A stretch of DNA of 64,000 bases from an uncultured Phaeodactylibacter sp. (GCA_913057245.1 CAJXNH010000004.1:1-64000); one strand, 5' to 3'. Numbered from the stretch's first letter, positions 35,902 to 45,523 are shown. Made by a program: numbers and translations. Notes: a model not told the origin generated them from the sequence alone.

Positions 35902-36564
35902 ATGCCGAACCTAAAAGATACGTACCAGACGATTAGCGGGATGGCTTCGGGCGAATTCCGCGACCGGGGCAGCAAGTTCATTGCCTACGCCTACCCGGCT
36001 TACAACGAAGACGAGTGGAAAGCCGCCCTGGAAGACATCCGAAAGCTCCACCCCAAAGCCCGCCACCACTGCTATGCTTACCGGCTGGGGCTGGACCAAA
36101 ACAACTTCCGCGCCAATGATGACGGGGAACCCAGCGGCACCGCAGGACGGCCTATTTTGGGCCAGATCGACAGCTTTGGGCTGACTTATGTGATTGTAAT
36201 TGTGATCCGGTACTTTGGGGGCACACTCCTGGGCACCTCGGGCCTGATTAATGCCTACCGCGAAAGCACCGCGCTGGCTTTGCAGGAAGCCGATATTGTA
36301 GAACGTACCGTTGAAGAAATTTACCGCCTCTCCTTCGACTATGGGCTGATGGGCAACGTGATGAGCAGCATCGAACACTTGCAGCTTAACATGATTGGCC
36401 AAAACTTCGACACTTCCGCTACTGTCGACCTCGCGATCCGCCGCAGTGAAGTCGCCCCTACCCTGCTCCGCCTCAAAGCCGCCATCGGCAATCTGTACCT
36501 GGAGGAGGTAAACGAGGAAACCGAAGTGGAGGGCCTGGGCATCGAATGGGTGGAAACGAGGTAA
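35902..36564 (+). CDS. yigZ: YigZ/IMPACT family protein
   Basis: A 220-residue protein of the UPF0029/IMPACT family. The N-terminal domain has FRDRGSKFIAYAYP, HHCYAYRLGL, DDGEPSGTAGRPILGQI and VIRYFGGTLLGTSGLINAYR, which are the diagnostic motifs. The C-terminal DUF1949-like ferredoxin fold (about 140-215) follows. The family is linked to translation regulation; the bacterial role is uncertain. It appears to stand alone under its own promoter. Confidence 0.88.
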   Translation: MPNLKDTYQTISGMASGEFRDRGSKFIAYAYPAYNEDEWKAALEDIRKLHPKARHHCYAYRLGLDQNNFRANDDGEPSGTAGRPILGQIDSFGLTYVIVIVIRYFGGTLLGTSGLINAYRESTALALQEADIVERTVEEIYRLSFDYGLMGNVMSSIEHLQLNMIGQNFDTSATVDLAIRRSEVAPTLLRLKAAIGNLYLEEVNEETEVEGLGIEWVETR

Positions 36565-36670
36565 ACAGCCCGGGCAAGACTGGCACCTGCCTGGCTGGAG
36601 CGGACATTGGAGCAGGAGCGAATGAACCATCAGGCATCCACGGCGCTTTTACTTTAAACAACATTACGCC

Positions 36671-37129
36671 TTGAGCCACAAGAAAGTACCCCGATTTGAG
36701 GAAGCGCAGACTCACTATATCTCCGAGCAACGGTCCCGGACGATGAGCCGCATCCGGTCGAAGGACACCAAGGCGGAGGTCCGGTTGCGAAAAGCACTCT
36801 GGGCCAGAGGGTACCGCTACCGCAAAAATGTCAAAAGCCTGCCCGGCAGCCCGGATATCGCCATCAAAAAGTACAAAGTAGCAGTGTTCATTGACGGCGA
36901 GTTCTGGCACGGCTACAATTGGGAAGAAAAACGGCAGACCATTAAGCGCAACCGCGCCTATTGGATTCCCAAAATAGAGCGGAATATGGAGCGCGACCGG
37001 GAAAACACCCAAAAGCTCCAGGAAAAAGGCTGGCTGGTCCTCCGTTTTTGGGAACAGCGCCTGAAAAAGGAATTCAATGTTTGTCTGGCCCTGATCACGG
37101 AGGCCATTGACAGCCGCCGTGCTCCATAA
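36671..37129 (+). CDS. vsr: Very short patch repair (Vsr-type) endonuclease, orphan
   Basis: A 152-residue nuclease. Conserved segments: RSRTMSRIRSKDTKAEVRLR, GYRYRKNVKSLPGSPDIAI with the catalytic Asp of PDI, VAVFIDGEFWHGYNW with the conserved FWHG, and IPKIERNMERDRENTQKL. Such enzymes nick T:G mismatches produced by deamination of 5-methylcytosine. The start is TTG at 36671, supported by conservation of the segment KVPRFEEA before the core; an ATG at 36743 would cut it. The zinc-binding Cys of the E. coli enzyme are absent around FWHG. No cytosine methyltransferase gene is adjacent. Confidence 0.85.
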   Translation: MSHKKVPRFEEAQTHYISEQRSRTMSRIRSKDTKAEVRLRKALWARGYRYRKNVKSLPGSPDIAIKKYKVAVFIDGEFWHGYNWEEKRQTIKRNRAYWIPKIERNMERDRENTQKLQEKGWLVLRFWEQRLKKEFNVCLALITEAIDSRRAP

Positions 37130-37188
37130 TGTATAGTGGCTTGCAGTTTACCTGACATTCTCATTACCTTCGAATTCCGATCATTCCT

Positions 37189-37196
37189 TAGTTTTG
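37189..37196 (+). promoter_or_regulatory. -7 promoter box for the first subtilase gene
   Basis: TAGTTTTG matches TAnnTTTG exactly, 54 bases before the ATG at 37250. Confidence 0.4.
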
Positions 37197-37249
37197 ATAA
37201 TCCTCCCGACATACCCTGATTGTTTCGTACACAAGTAAACTATCTTACA

Positions 37250-40219
37250 ATGGATTTAGTATGGAAAACCCGTGCCTCTGTTTTGGCATTACTCTTTTTG
37301 GGCACACTGCTCCCGGCACAGCAATGGGAAAAAATCACCATCGACTTCCAGGAGGTGCTCCTGAAGCAGGATAAACCAACCTACAAAGCCTATGCGCTGC
37401 TAAAAGACCGGGTAGACATCCGGGCACTGGAAGCCGGCTTCCGGGCCCGTCAGCTGCCCGTTGACGAGCGTGCCCGAATCGTAGTCCAAACCCTGATGGA
37501 TAAAGCAACCTCCACTCAGCCCGGTTTTCTGGAACAACTGCGCAGTATCAAAGGGATTTCCGCTGGCAGTTTACAGCCTTATTGGATTACCAATATGGTT
37601 TTCTTCGAAGGCTCCCGGGCAGCGGTATACGCAGTTAGTGAACTGCCAGAGGTAGCATCTGTGGGATATGACGCGCCAGTGGAATGGATTGAAACCGAAA
37701 GCGCTCCCGCTCCCGCACCGCCATCCCCCAATGGCACAGAACCCGGCCTGGAAGCCATAGGAGCTCCTGCACTTTGGGCGATGGGCTACACCGGCTACGG
37801 CACCCGGGCCCTCATCGTGGACACCGGTACAGAACCTGACCACCCGGCGTTAACCAATCAGTTCCTTTACCACCTCCAGAGCCAAAGTTCCAGTTTTGTA
37901 GGAGAAGATGTGATAGATTGCGATGGGCACGGTACACATGTTGCCGGAACAATCCTGGGGCTCGACCGCCTCACCAACGACACTATCGGAGTAGCCTACG
38001 AAGCCAAGTGGATGAGCGGTATCGCCCTGAGCGGCAGCTGCGATAACAACACGAGCACCGCTGGCATTACCGGTATGTTTCAATGGGCGCTGAACCCGGA
38101 CGGCAACCCCGCCACCACCGATGATATCCCGGATGTCATCAACAACTCCTGGCGCAGCGGCTCCACCTTTTGTGATGCTGATGGCATATTCGAGACCTAT
38201 GATGCCCTCTATGCGGCCGGCATTGCCGTCGTCTTCTCTGCGGGCAATGATGGGCCCAGCCCGGAAACCATCACCCCTCCAAAATTTAACAACTGGGACC
38301 TGGTTCGCCTGTTCTCAGTAGGCAACCTCAATGCCAACAACCCGAGCCTGACCATTTCCAGCGGCTCCAGCCGTGGCCCATCCATCTGTGGCGGCACCGG
38401 CTCCTTGCTCATCAAGCCGGAGGTATCAGCGCCGGGCTCTACAGTCCGTTCAGCTTATGTTGGGGGGGAGTACTCCTTTCTCTCTGGCACTTCCATGGCC
38501 GCACCACACGTTTCCGGAGCCATTTTGCTGCTCAAAGAGGCTTTCCCCTACCTCACCGGTGAGGATCTGATGCTGGCGCTTTACTTCTCTGCCACAGACC
38601 TCGGCCCGGAAGGCGAAGACAACGATTATGGCATGGGTATTATCAATCTGCCTGCCGCCTATCAATACCTCATTGACGAAGGGCATACTCCGGAGCTTCC
38701 ACGTTCTTTCGACCATAATGCCCGGATACTCCGCGTCAATACACCGGAGTACAATTGCGGCAATACAGTTAGCCTGGAAGCCGTCATTTCCTATGCAGGC
38801 CCTGACACCCTTCAGGAGCTGGTACTGGAATATCAGGTGGGAGACGGACCGGTACAAACGTACGAATGGGGCGGCCTGCTGCCTCCCGGCGAAATCCAGA
38901 CGCTGGAACTTCCCGCCCTAAATATGCCGGAAGGCACTTACGAAGCGGTCCTGGGCATCGTCTCTGCCAACGGGCAGGTAGACGAACGCCCCGAAGACAA
39001 CTTCATGAAAACCACGGTGACCGTTCTCGAAGAAGATGTGTCTCCGGCCATGCTAATCGGCGACTCCGTATGCACAGGTGGCCATGCCTTGCTTCAGGTC
39101 CTGGCCGATGGCAACGCCAATATCACCTGGCACTCCACTTCAGATGGAAATGCCACATTGGGCAGTGGCTCGCCTTTCCTCCTTGAGGACCTAACCGCTA
39201 CGGGCACGATCTATGCCGAGACCTCACCTATTAGAAAGGTAGGCCGCCCTGATAGCACCGGTACAAACACTCAGTTCTCGGATCAATCCCGGGGACTCCG
39301 GTTCAACGCTTTTTACCCCTTCACGCTAAGGTCCGTAAAAGTCTATGCGGAAGAAACCGGAGGCCGTTTGCTGCAGCTGGTCAAACCGGATGGCTCTGTC
39401 ACCACCAGGATTGTCAATGTGGCTGAAGCCGGGGAGCAACGAATTGACCTTAACCTCAGCGTCACACCGGGCGAAGGGTACATCCTACGCCTGAATGCGG
39501 GTAAACCCCTGATGCTCAACAGTGGTGGCTTCCAGGGCTATCCAATGATCGTACCAGGTGTGGTCACCATCACTTCCTCCACTTTGGGCGGCTCAGCCTA
39601 TTTCTACTTCTATGATTGGGAAATCAGCTACCAAGAGCGCTGTGGCCGAAGTATGGTAGAGATTCCGGTCAGCGCCGATAGCACAGGCAGTGCGCCAGCC
39701 ATCAGCAGTAGTGTGGACACAGTGGACCTGGCGGTTTCCGGAGCAGTAAACTTCTCGGTATTGACGGACGGCTACACCAACTGGAACTGGTACTTTGGGG
39801 ATGGAACAACGGCAAGCGGTGCATCCGTTACCCATACTTACGATACAACGGGTGTCTACACGGTGGGGCTGACTGCCACAAGCACGGAAGGCTGTACCAA
39901 TGCAGCGACCCGCAGGATTGTTGTCATCAACAGCACACCTCCCGTTTCTACTTCAGTGGTTGATGAAACTCCCGAGCTGCTTTTATTCCCCAATCCGGCA
40001 AAGGAGCAAATCAACCTCCAACTTAAAGGAGGCGCATTCCGGGACGTGCAGATCACCCTTACTGATGTACTGGGTCGGCCATTGCAGCAAACCATACAGG
40101 ATATCGCACCATCGGAAACCATCACCCTGCCGCTGAGCCCTTATCCGGCAGGAACTTACCTGATCATTGTGGAAATAGCCGGCAAACGGTCTGTACACCG
40201 GATTGTCAAAGCCAAATGA
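37250..40219 (+). CDS. S8 subtilisin-like protease with T9SS sorting domain (paralogue 1)
   Basis: A 989-residue secreted protease from MDLVWKTRASVLALLFLGTL. A ~110-residue propeptide-like region precedes the catalytic domain, whose triad is Asp191 (LIVDTGTEPDHP), His227 (DGHGTHVAGTI) and Ser415 (SGTSMAAPHVSGA); the oxyanion Asn is in FSAGNDGP. Downstream are CARDB/Ig-like domains (VCTGGHALLQVLADG), a PKD domain (NWYFGDGTTASG) and a T9SS sorting domain (LFPNPAKEQINLQL). A TTG 30 bases upstream is not used because it displaces the signal. It is tandem with a full-length paralogue 74 bp downstream. Confidence 0.93.
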   Translation: MDLVWKTRASVLALLFLGTLLPAQQWEKITIDFQEVLLKQDKPTYKAYALLKDRVDIRALEAGFRARQLPVDERARIVVQTLMDKATSTQPGFLEQLRSIKGISAGSLQPYWITNMVFFEGSRAAVYAVSELPEVASVGYDAPVEWIETESAPAPAPPSPNGTEPGLEAIGAPALWAMGYTGYGTRALIVDTGTEPDHPALTNQFLYHLQSQSSSFVGEDVIDCDGHGTHVAGTILGLDRLTNDTIGVAYEAKWMSGIALSGSCDNNTSTAGITGMFQWALNPDGNPATTDDIPDVINNSWRSGSTFCDADGIFETYDALYAAGIAVVFSAGNDGPSPETITPPKFNNWDLVRLFSVGNLNANNPSLTISSGSSRGPSICGGTGSLLIKPEVSAPGSTVRSAYVGGEYSFLSGTSMAAPHVSGAILLLKEAFPYLTGEDLMLALYFSATDLGPEGEDNDYGMGIINLPAAYQYLIDEGHTPELPRSFDHNARILRVNTPEYNCGNTVSLEAVISYAGPDTLQELVLEYQVGDGPVQTYEWGGLLPPGEIQTLELPALNMPEGTYEAVLGIVSANGQVDERPEDNFMKTTVTVLEEDVSPAMLIGDSVCTGGHALLQVLADGNANITWHSTSDGNATLGSGSPFLLEDLTATGTIYAETSPIRKVGRPDSTGTNTQFSDQSRGLRFNAFYPFTLRSVKVYAEETGGRLLQLVKPDGSVTTRIVNVAEAGEQRIDLNLSVTPGEGYILRLNAGKPLMLNSGGFQGYPMIVPGVVTITSSTLGGSAYFYFYDWEISYQERCGRSMVEIPVSADSTGSAPAISSSVDTVDLAVSGAVNFSVLTDGYTNWNWYFGDGTTASGASVTHTYDTTGVYTVGLTATSTEGCTNAATRRIVVINSTPPVSTSVVDETPELLLFPNPAKEQINLQLKGGAFRDVQITLTDVLGRPLQQTIQDIAPSETITLPLSPYPAGTYLIIVEIAGKRSVHRIVKAK

Positions 40220-40229
40220 TTTTAGTAAA

Positions 40230-40274
40230 TTGGGAGCGTAAAGGGTGAACGGGTTAACGCCCGGACGCTCCCAA
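40230..40274. other. Inverted repeat between tandem subtilase genes
   Basis: TTGGGAGCGT (40230-40239) pairs perfectly with ACGCTCCCAA (40265-40274), with an inner GGG/CCC helix. No T-run follows, so it may be an mRNA processing or attenuation hairpin rather than a terminator. It ends 19 bases before the second subtilase ATG. Confidence 0.5.
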
Positions 40275-40292
40275 CTCGTAAACACTGATCCA

Positions 40293-43268
40293 ATGCGCCA
40301 ATTGTTACTACTGCTCAGCAGCCTAGCGCTGTTCCACGTCAGTTTAACTGCTCAGGACCTCAACCTTGAAACGGTTGCCCCTGCTCTTCAGCAAGCATTG
40401 GAAAGCGCCCCGGAAGACTACCATACGGTACAAATCCTGCTTAGTGATCAGGCAGATTTACCCGCTATAGAAGCCCGGTTCAAAGCCAAGGCCACTCCGG
40501 TAAAAGACCGCGGTCAGATTATCATCAGCGCACTTAAGGAAAGTGCCAATACCGTACAGCCTTCCTTTATGGAGACCCTGTCCAGTCTACCGGGTGTACG
40601 CTTACAGCAAGCCCGGCAGTTTTGGATCGCAAACCTCATCGCCTGTGAGGTTAACCTGGAAGGCGCAGCTGCAATCAGTCAGCTTCCCGCTGTGGAATGG
40701 ATGGACATCAACTGGATAATGACTTTCCCTGATGCCTGTGACAGTGCGCCGGCGCCCCCCTCTCCCAATGGGATTGAGCCCGGGCTGGAAGTGATCGGCG
40801 CTCCTTACCTGTGGAACCTGGGCTATACCGGCTACGGTCGTAAAGTGCTTGTGGTGGATACCGGTCATGACATCGACCATCCGGCAATCGGGCACAATTT
40901 CGCTTATCAGCAAATGCCGATGTCCCAGGCCTGGGCTAATGGAGACCGCCCCTACTATTGCGGCAATCATGGCACCCACGTTGGCGGCACGATAACCGGT
41001 ATTGACCGCGTAGCGCGGGATACGATCGGCGTTGCCTTCGGAGCACTCTGGCAGGGCAGTTCCACGTCAGACTGTGCCTCCTCCGCCGGTACGGCACTGG
41101 ATGCCATTGAGATTTTCGAATGGGCGATGGACCCTGATGGCAATCCGGCTACTACCAGTGACCGCCCTGATGTGATCAACAATTCCTGGAGCCGGGACTA
41201 TCCGGTACAGAGCGACTGTGGCGACCCTATACAAAGACAAATAGCAGATGCCGTTTATGCGGCAGGGATTGCTGTTGTTTTTTCTGCCAGCAATGAAGGG
41301 CCAGACCCGCTCACCATCGGAGATCCGCCAATGGAAAACTGGGATACGGTTCGTATGTTTTCGGTAGGCGCTATCAACGGTAACTCGCCAAACCTGCCCG
41401 TAGCAGACTTTTCCAGCCGGGGCCCTACCGTTTGCGGAGGGGAAGGCAGCCTGCTGATTAAGCCGGAGGTATCCGCACCGGGCGTAGCCGTGCGCTCTGC
41501 CCTGGCCGGTGGTGAATACGGTACACTAGGCGGCACCTCTATGGCGGCACCTCACGTGAGTGGCGCCCTGCTCCTGCTCAAAGAAGCCTTTCCCAACCTG
41601 ACAGGGGAAGCGCTCATGCTTGCCCTTTACTACACCTGTACCGATCTGGGGCTGCCTGGAGAAGACAACAATTATGGAATGGGCGTGATCAATCTGCCTG
41701 CGGCTTATGAGTACCTCATTCAGCGGGGCCACACGCCTACGCCCCCGGTACAGTCAACTAATGATGTTGCGCTGCTCACCGTCGAGCAGGCTCCTTACTA
41801 CTGCAGCAATACGCTTTCCACCCGGGTACTCGTGGAAAACAATGGTTCTGACACCCTTTCCAGCCTTGAGATCGTTTGCAGCCTGGGCGGGCAAAGCCTT
41901 TTCCATAACTGGGAAGGACAACTCCTCCCCGGTGGACGGACCTGGATCAGCCTGCCAGACTTAGAAGCTCCGGCCGGCAATTACACCTTTGATGTGGAAC
42001 TGACCCTTGCCAACCAACAAAACGACCTGCGCTACCTCGACAACCGGCAGAAAAAAGAAGTGACCATTCTGGAACATGCCCCTATTCCCGTGCAACTGGA
42101 AGGCGCTGCGGCGGTCTGTCAGGGCGGCAGTGCACTGCTGCGGGCAGACTTTGATGGGGAAGCGGATTTCAACTGGTTTAATGCCCCTGAGGGCGGTCAA
42201 TTACTCGGAGAGGGCCCCGTATTGCAACTAAATGATGTACAAAACAGCCAGGAAATTTACCTGGAAGCAACGATCAGGGCACAGCTGCAAACGCCAGACA
42301 TTTCTGACAGTGCCCCACAGGAAAGCAACGTACAGGAAGGGCTAATTTTTGACGCCTTCCATCCCTTCACCCTACACACCATAACCGTACGGACTGCTCA
42401 GCCCGGCGGCCGAATGCTACGCCTGACCGGCCCCAATGATACTTATAAGACACAGATCATTCAAATCGATGAGCCTGGTATCCATACGATTGAGCTTAAC
42501 TTTGAGATCCCTAAGGGAGAAGGCTATAAGCTACTGCTACTGGCCGGTGCCCCACTACAGTATTCCAGTGGTGAAGAGGCCTTTCCTGTAGCAGAAGAGC
42601 AGGTCGTGCAGATTACTGGCGCCACCGACAGCACCGGCCTTTACTATTACTTCTATGACTGGTCCATCAGCTATGATTACTTTTGTGAACGCAGCAGTGT
42701 CTCCGTGCCGGTCAGCAATAGTACCTCTGCCGGAAACGTGGACATCCTGGTCTCTGATGCAGCGGTAGACCTCGCCACAGAAACCGGCGTGGTAGGCTTT
42801 GAGACCGTAGCGAATGGCCTGGATATCGTCAGCTGGCGCTGGAATTTCGGCAATGGCTTCATTAGTGAACTCCCGGCTCCGAGCCATACCTACACCAAAG
42901 TGGGCCGCTACCCGGTAAGCGTGGTCGTGGAAACGGCTGCCGGCTGCAGCGAGTCGGCCACCCTTTGGGTCGACGTTACCGATAGTACGCCACCAGCCAA
43001 CACCACAGAAGATACCGCAGATTTCAACCTGACTGCCTTCCCAAACCCGATTGGAGAAAACCTGTTTCTGCTCTTCAAGCTGCCCTACAGTCAGGATGCT
43101 TACATTCAGCTGGTAGACCTGCTTGGCCGCCCGTTGCGGCAACTCGAGCGGCGGGTTTCCGATGGTGTCCCGGTCGAAATTCAAATGGAAGGGTTGCCCG
43201 GTGGCACTTACTTCGTGGTTGTGGAGCTGGAAATGGGCCGTATGGTACGGCGGGTGATCAGGCAATAA
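40293..43268 (+). CDS. S8 subtilisin-like protease with T9SS sorting domain (paralogue 2)
   Basis: A 991-residue paralogue of the preceding gene with the same order: signal peptide (QLLLLLSSLALFHVSLTAQ), propeptide-like region, S8 domain with Asp189 (VVDTGHDIDHP), His226 (NHGTHVGGTI) and Ser416 (GGTSMAAPHVSGA), Ig-like and PKD domains (RWNFGNGFISE), and a T9SS sorting domain (AFPNPIGENLFLLF). The triad is intact; the oxyanion segment reads FSASNEGP. The start at 40293 puts the signal at the N-terminus; the longer frame from 40245 runs through the hairpin. Both enzymes are likely extracellular degradative proteases. Confidence 0.92.
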   Translation: MRQLLLLLSSLALFHVSLTAQDLNLETVAPALQQALESAPEDYHTVQILLSDQADLPAIEARFKAKATPVKDRGQIIISALKESANTVQPSFMETLSSLPGVRLQQARQFWIANLIACEVNLEGAAAISQLPAVEWMDINWIMTFPDACDSAPAPPSPNGIEPGLEVIGAPYLWNLGYTGYGRKVLVVDTGHDIDHPAIGHNFAYQQMPMSQAWANGDRPYYCGNHGTHVGGTITGIDRVARDTIGVAFGALWQGSSTSDCASSAGTALDAIEIFEWAMDPDGNPATTSDRPDVINNSWSRDYPVQSDCGDPIQRQIADAVYAAGIAVVFSASNEGPDPLTIGDPPMENWDTVRMFSVGAINGNSPNLPVADFSSRGPTVCGGEGSLLIKPEVSAPGVAVRSALAGGEYGTLGGTSMAAPHVSGALLLLKEAFPNLTGEALMLALYYTCTDLGLPGEDNNYGMGVINLPAAYEYLIQRGHTPTPPVQSTNDVALLTVEQAPYYCSNTLSTRVLVENNGSDTLSSLEIVCSLGGQSLFHNWEGQLLPGGRTWISLPDLEAPAGNYTFDVELTLANQQNDLRYLDNRQKKEVTILEHAPIPVQLEGAAAVCQGGSALLRADFDGEADFNWFNAPEGGQLLGEGPVLQLNDVQNSQEIYLEATIRAQLQTPDISDSAPQESNVQEGLIFDAFHPFTLHTITVRTAQPGGRMLRLTGPNDTYKTQIIQIDEPGIHTIELNFEIPKGEGYKLLLLAGAPLQYSSGEEAFPVAEEQVVQITGATDSTGLYYYFYDWSISYDYFCERSSVSVPVSNSTSAGNVDILVSDAAVDLATETGVVGFETVANGLDIVSWRWNFGNGFISELPAPSHTYTKVGRYPVSVVVETAAGCSESATLWVDVTDSTPPANTTEDTADFNLTAFPNPIGENLFLLFKLPYSQDAYIQLVDLLGRPLRQLERRVSDGVPVEIQMEGLPGGTYFVVVELEMGRMVRRVIRQ

Positions 43269-43320
43269 TTAATTCATGTTTTAAACAATATTCCGCCCGC
43301 TCAAAGGGTTGGAGAGCCGT

Positions 43321-44898
43321 ATGCAAATCAAACGACCAACTTCCGCTTTGAACCCTTTGCCTCTGTTTTCCGGACTTATCCTGATGCTGTGTTTTGGCAC
43401 AAACGTAGCGCTGGCGCAACCGCAGGACCTGCTCCACAAAGCCGATAGCCTGGCCAAAGCCCTACAGTACGAAGAAGCCAACGCCACACTGTCTGCCTTC
43501 ATCACGGCATACCCCCAACGCAAATACGATCTGGGAGAAGCCTACTTCAAAATGGCCCGAAACCATTTCCAACTCGGTCACCTGGAGACCGCGACGCAGT
43601 GCAATCAGCAATCTGCGGATTTGCGTATGGCCATTGCCCCGGACGCGCTGGGATTGAACGAGCAGCTTTCCGCCTGCATCTGTTTGGAAGAGGGACAATA
43701 CGATACCGCGCTGGAACACCTGAAAAAAGCACGCCTCTACCCTTTTTTCGATGACCCGCTCATACCCGCAGAGATTGCGCTTCTGGAGTCTGAGATTCAG
43801 GAGCAGCGGCAACAGTACGAACTTGCATTCAAGGCAGCCCGGTCTGCCGCCGAAATCGTAGAAATCGTAGAGAGCGAAGAAGCGCCCCTCCTTGCCGATA
43901 TCTATTTGCAGCAAGCTCATCTGCTGGCCATCAAACAAGATTGGGCCGCCGCTGCACAGGCTTGTCAGGCCTCCCTGCAGATTGAGAAGAGCCCCGAAGC
44001 CCACCTTTTACTGGGACAGGCCCTTTTAGCCACCGGACAGCCCTTTGAAGAAGCCAAGGCTGCTCTGACAAAGGCACAGGAACAGGGCACAACGGCTGTA
44101 CAAATTGAAGCCGGGCTGGCACTGGCGCAGTGGGAATTAGAAAAGGGAAAGCCTTATGGCGTCTTAGCTCAAATTGACCGTGTTTCCCCACTGATTAACA
44201 ATCATAAAGTGAGCCGCGGAAAAGACACCGCAGCTGGTCAGCCTCAAAAAAATCACTACCATACCTTGGCCCAAATGAATCACCTCAGCGCACAAGCCTA
44301 TCTGATGGAAACTTCCGCAGACAGTCATGCGCAGGCGCGAATTGCAGTATACCAGGGGCTGGATGCCCTTCAGCGGTCGGAAAAAGAGGATGCCTTGCTT
44401 CAGGCACAATTGCTGGAGCTGGGTCTGATGGCTCTTACCCATCCGGAAACGGGCATTCAGGCATTTGATAAATACTTAGATTTCTACTTAATTTTTTACC
44501 CGGGCAGGCTCCAACGGTTTTCATCAGATCCGAAAGCGGAAGCCCCTGGCATTCAATTTTTCGAAACCCAGTCCGCTGTATTTGGATTGTACGATGATGC
44601 CGACTCTATCTTTATGACACGGTTAGCGGATGAGGTTGTCCGGCCAACTCTCTCCCAGTTGAACTCCGGCAAAGCTGAGGCTGTAAACTATACCGCTTTC
44701 CAGCAGCTTTTCGGCCCATTTGAAGCCCTGCTTGCCCACAAAGAAAGCCTTTACCTCGGATTTCCGGAAGAATGGTCTGCCCAACAAATCCTACAACTGC
44801 CCACCACACCTGAACCGGAAGGCGGAATCTGGCCTTTCAGGCACCGGCCTAAGCCCATTCGCAAGAAATTTAAAATAAATGATACCGTTTTCGATTAA
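43321..44898 (+). CDS. Exported TPR-like helical repeat protein
   Basis: A 525-residue protein with an export signal (PLFSGLILMLCFGTNVALAQ) and TPR-like helical pairs: LLHKADSLAKALQYEEANAT, KYDLGEAYFKMARNHFQLG, LLADIYLQQAHLLAIKQDWA, AHLLLGQALLATGQPFEEA. The C-terminal third (FYLIFYPGRLQRF ... RPTLSQLNSG) has no recognised match, though the layout resembles TPR proteins that carry CHAT-type domains. The ATG at 43321 follows GGAGAG; a TTG at 43309 is less likely. It lies 52 bp after the second subtilase on the same strand and converges, overlapping 4 bp, on the Nudix gene. Confidence 0.72.
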   Translation: MQIKRPTSALNPLPLFSGLILMLCFGTNVALAQPQDLLHKADSLAKALQYEEANATLSAFITAYPQRKYDLGEAYFKMARNHFQLGHLETATQCNQQSADLRMAIAPDALGLNEQLSACICLEEGQYDTALEHLKKARLYPFFDDPLIPAEIALLESEIQEQRQQYELAFKAARSAAEIVEIVESEEAPLLADIYLQQAHLLAIKQDWAAAAQACQASLQIEKSPEAHLLLGQALLATGQPFEEAKAALTKAQEQGTTAVQIEAGLALAQWELEKGKPYGVLAQIDRVSPLINNHKVSRGKDTAAGQPQKNHYHTLAQMNHLSAQAYLMETSADSHAQARIAVYQGLDALQRSEKEDALLQAQLLELGLMALTHPETGIQAFDKYLDFYLIFYPGRLQRFSSDPKAEAPGIQFFETQSAVFGLYDDADSIFMTRLADEVVRPTLSQLNSGKAEAVNYTAFQQLFGPFEALLAHKESLYLGFPEEWSAQQILQLPTTPEPEGGIWPFRHRPKPIRKKFKINDTVFD

Positions 44899-45431
44899 GC
44901 ACTTAACCAACCCAAAAAATCCAGGGAAAGGTAGCCCGCATCCACATTAGCGAAAGTGGTATCTGCCGGGTTGTTGAGGAGTTGGCGGAAGGAAGAAAGC
45001 GGAAGGCGGAACACCTCAATAAATTCATCTTCATCCAGTTGCTGCTGCCCGACTTTATGGCAGCCCGTAGCAATCATGCAGAGGTGGCGCTCGGTTGAGT
45101 AGGCAGAGCGGATTTCTTTCAGCAGTCGGATTTCATCGGCTTCGTACCCCGTTTCCTCCAAAAGCTCCCGGCGGGCGGCTTCTTCCGGAGACTCCGTAGG
45201 GTCTACATAGCCCTGAGGAAAACTGGTGAGCGTGGTTTCCGGGCCCGGGCGGAACTGCCGCACCAAAATAGCCTCCCTATCTGGCGTAAAGGCAGCAATA
45301 GTGACATAGGTATTGTTCCCAATCACATCAAAGTCCGCATGACGGCCATCCGGCATCTCAAACGTCCGCCGGATCATATTGCGCCAGCCCCGAAAGGTGA
45401 ATTCCTCACTTATTTTTTTCCAGTCCTCCAT
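44895..45431 (-). CDS. Nudix hydrolase (ADP-sugar pyrophosphatase-like)
   Basis: A 178-residue Nudix enzyme hydrolysing a nucleoside diphosphate linked to another moiety. The Nudix box reads GYVDPTESPEEAARRELLEE followed by TGY (G-x5-E-x7-REL-x2-EE). The upstream VRQFRPGPETTLTSFPQG and N-terminal WKKISEEFTFRGW resemble ADP-ribose pyrophosphatases. A consensus promoter ends only 8 bases before the ATG, so the message may be leaderless or nearly so. Substrate specificity is not determinable from sequence. Confidence 0.88.
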   Translation of the reverse strand: MEDWKKISEEFTFRGWRNMIRRTFEMPDGRHADFDVIGNNTYVTIAAFTPDREAILVRQFRPGPETTLTSFPQGYVDPTESPEEAARRELLEETGYEADEIRLLKEIRSAYSTERHLCMIATGCHKVGQQQLDEDEFIEVFRLPLSSFRQLLNNPADTTFANVDAGYLSLDFLGWLSA

Positions 45432-45438
45432 AGGATTT

Positions 45439-45469
45439 CAAAGGTACATCCTCTCCGCTCAAAGTCAAA
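45439..45469 (-). promoter_or_regulatory. Consensus Bacteroidota promoter for the Nudix gene
   Basis: The minus strand has TTTG (45466-45469), a 19-base spacer and TACCTTTG (45439-45446), a full match to TTTG-N19-TAnnTTTG. The -7 box is 7 bases from the ATG at 45431. Confidence 0.7.
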
Positions 45470-45523
45470 CAAGACGGTCAGTTATTGTAAGAAATACACC
45501 ATGATTTTTTGAAGGGCCCGGAT

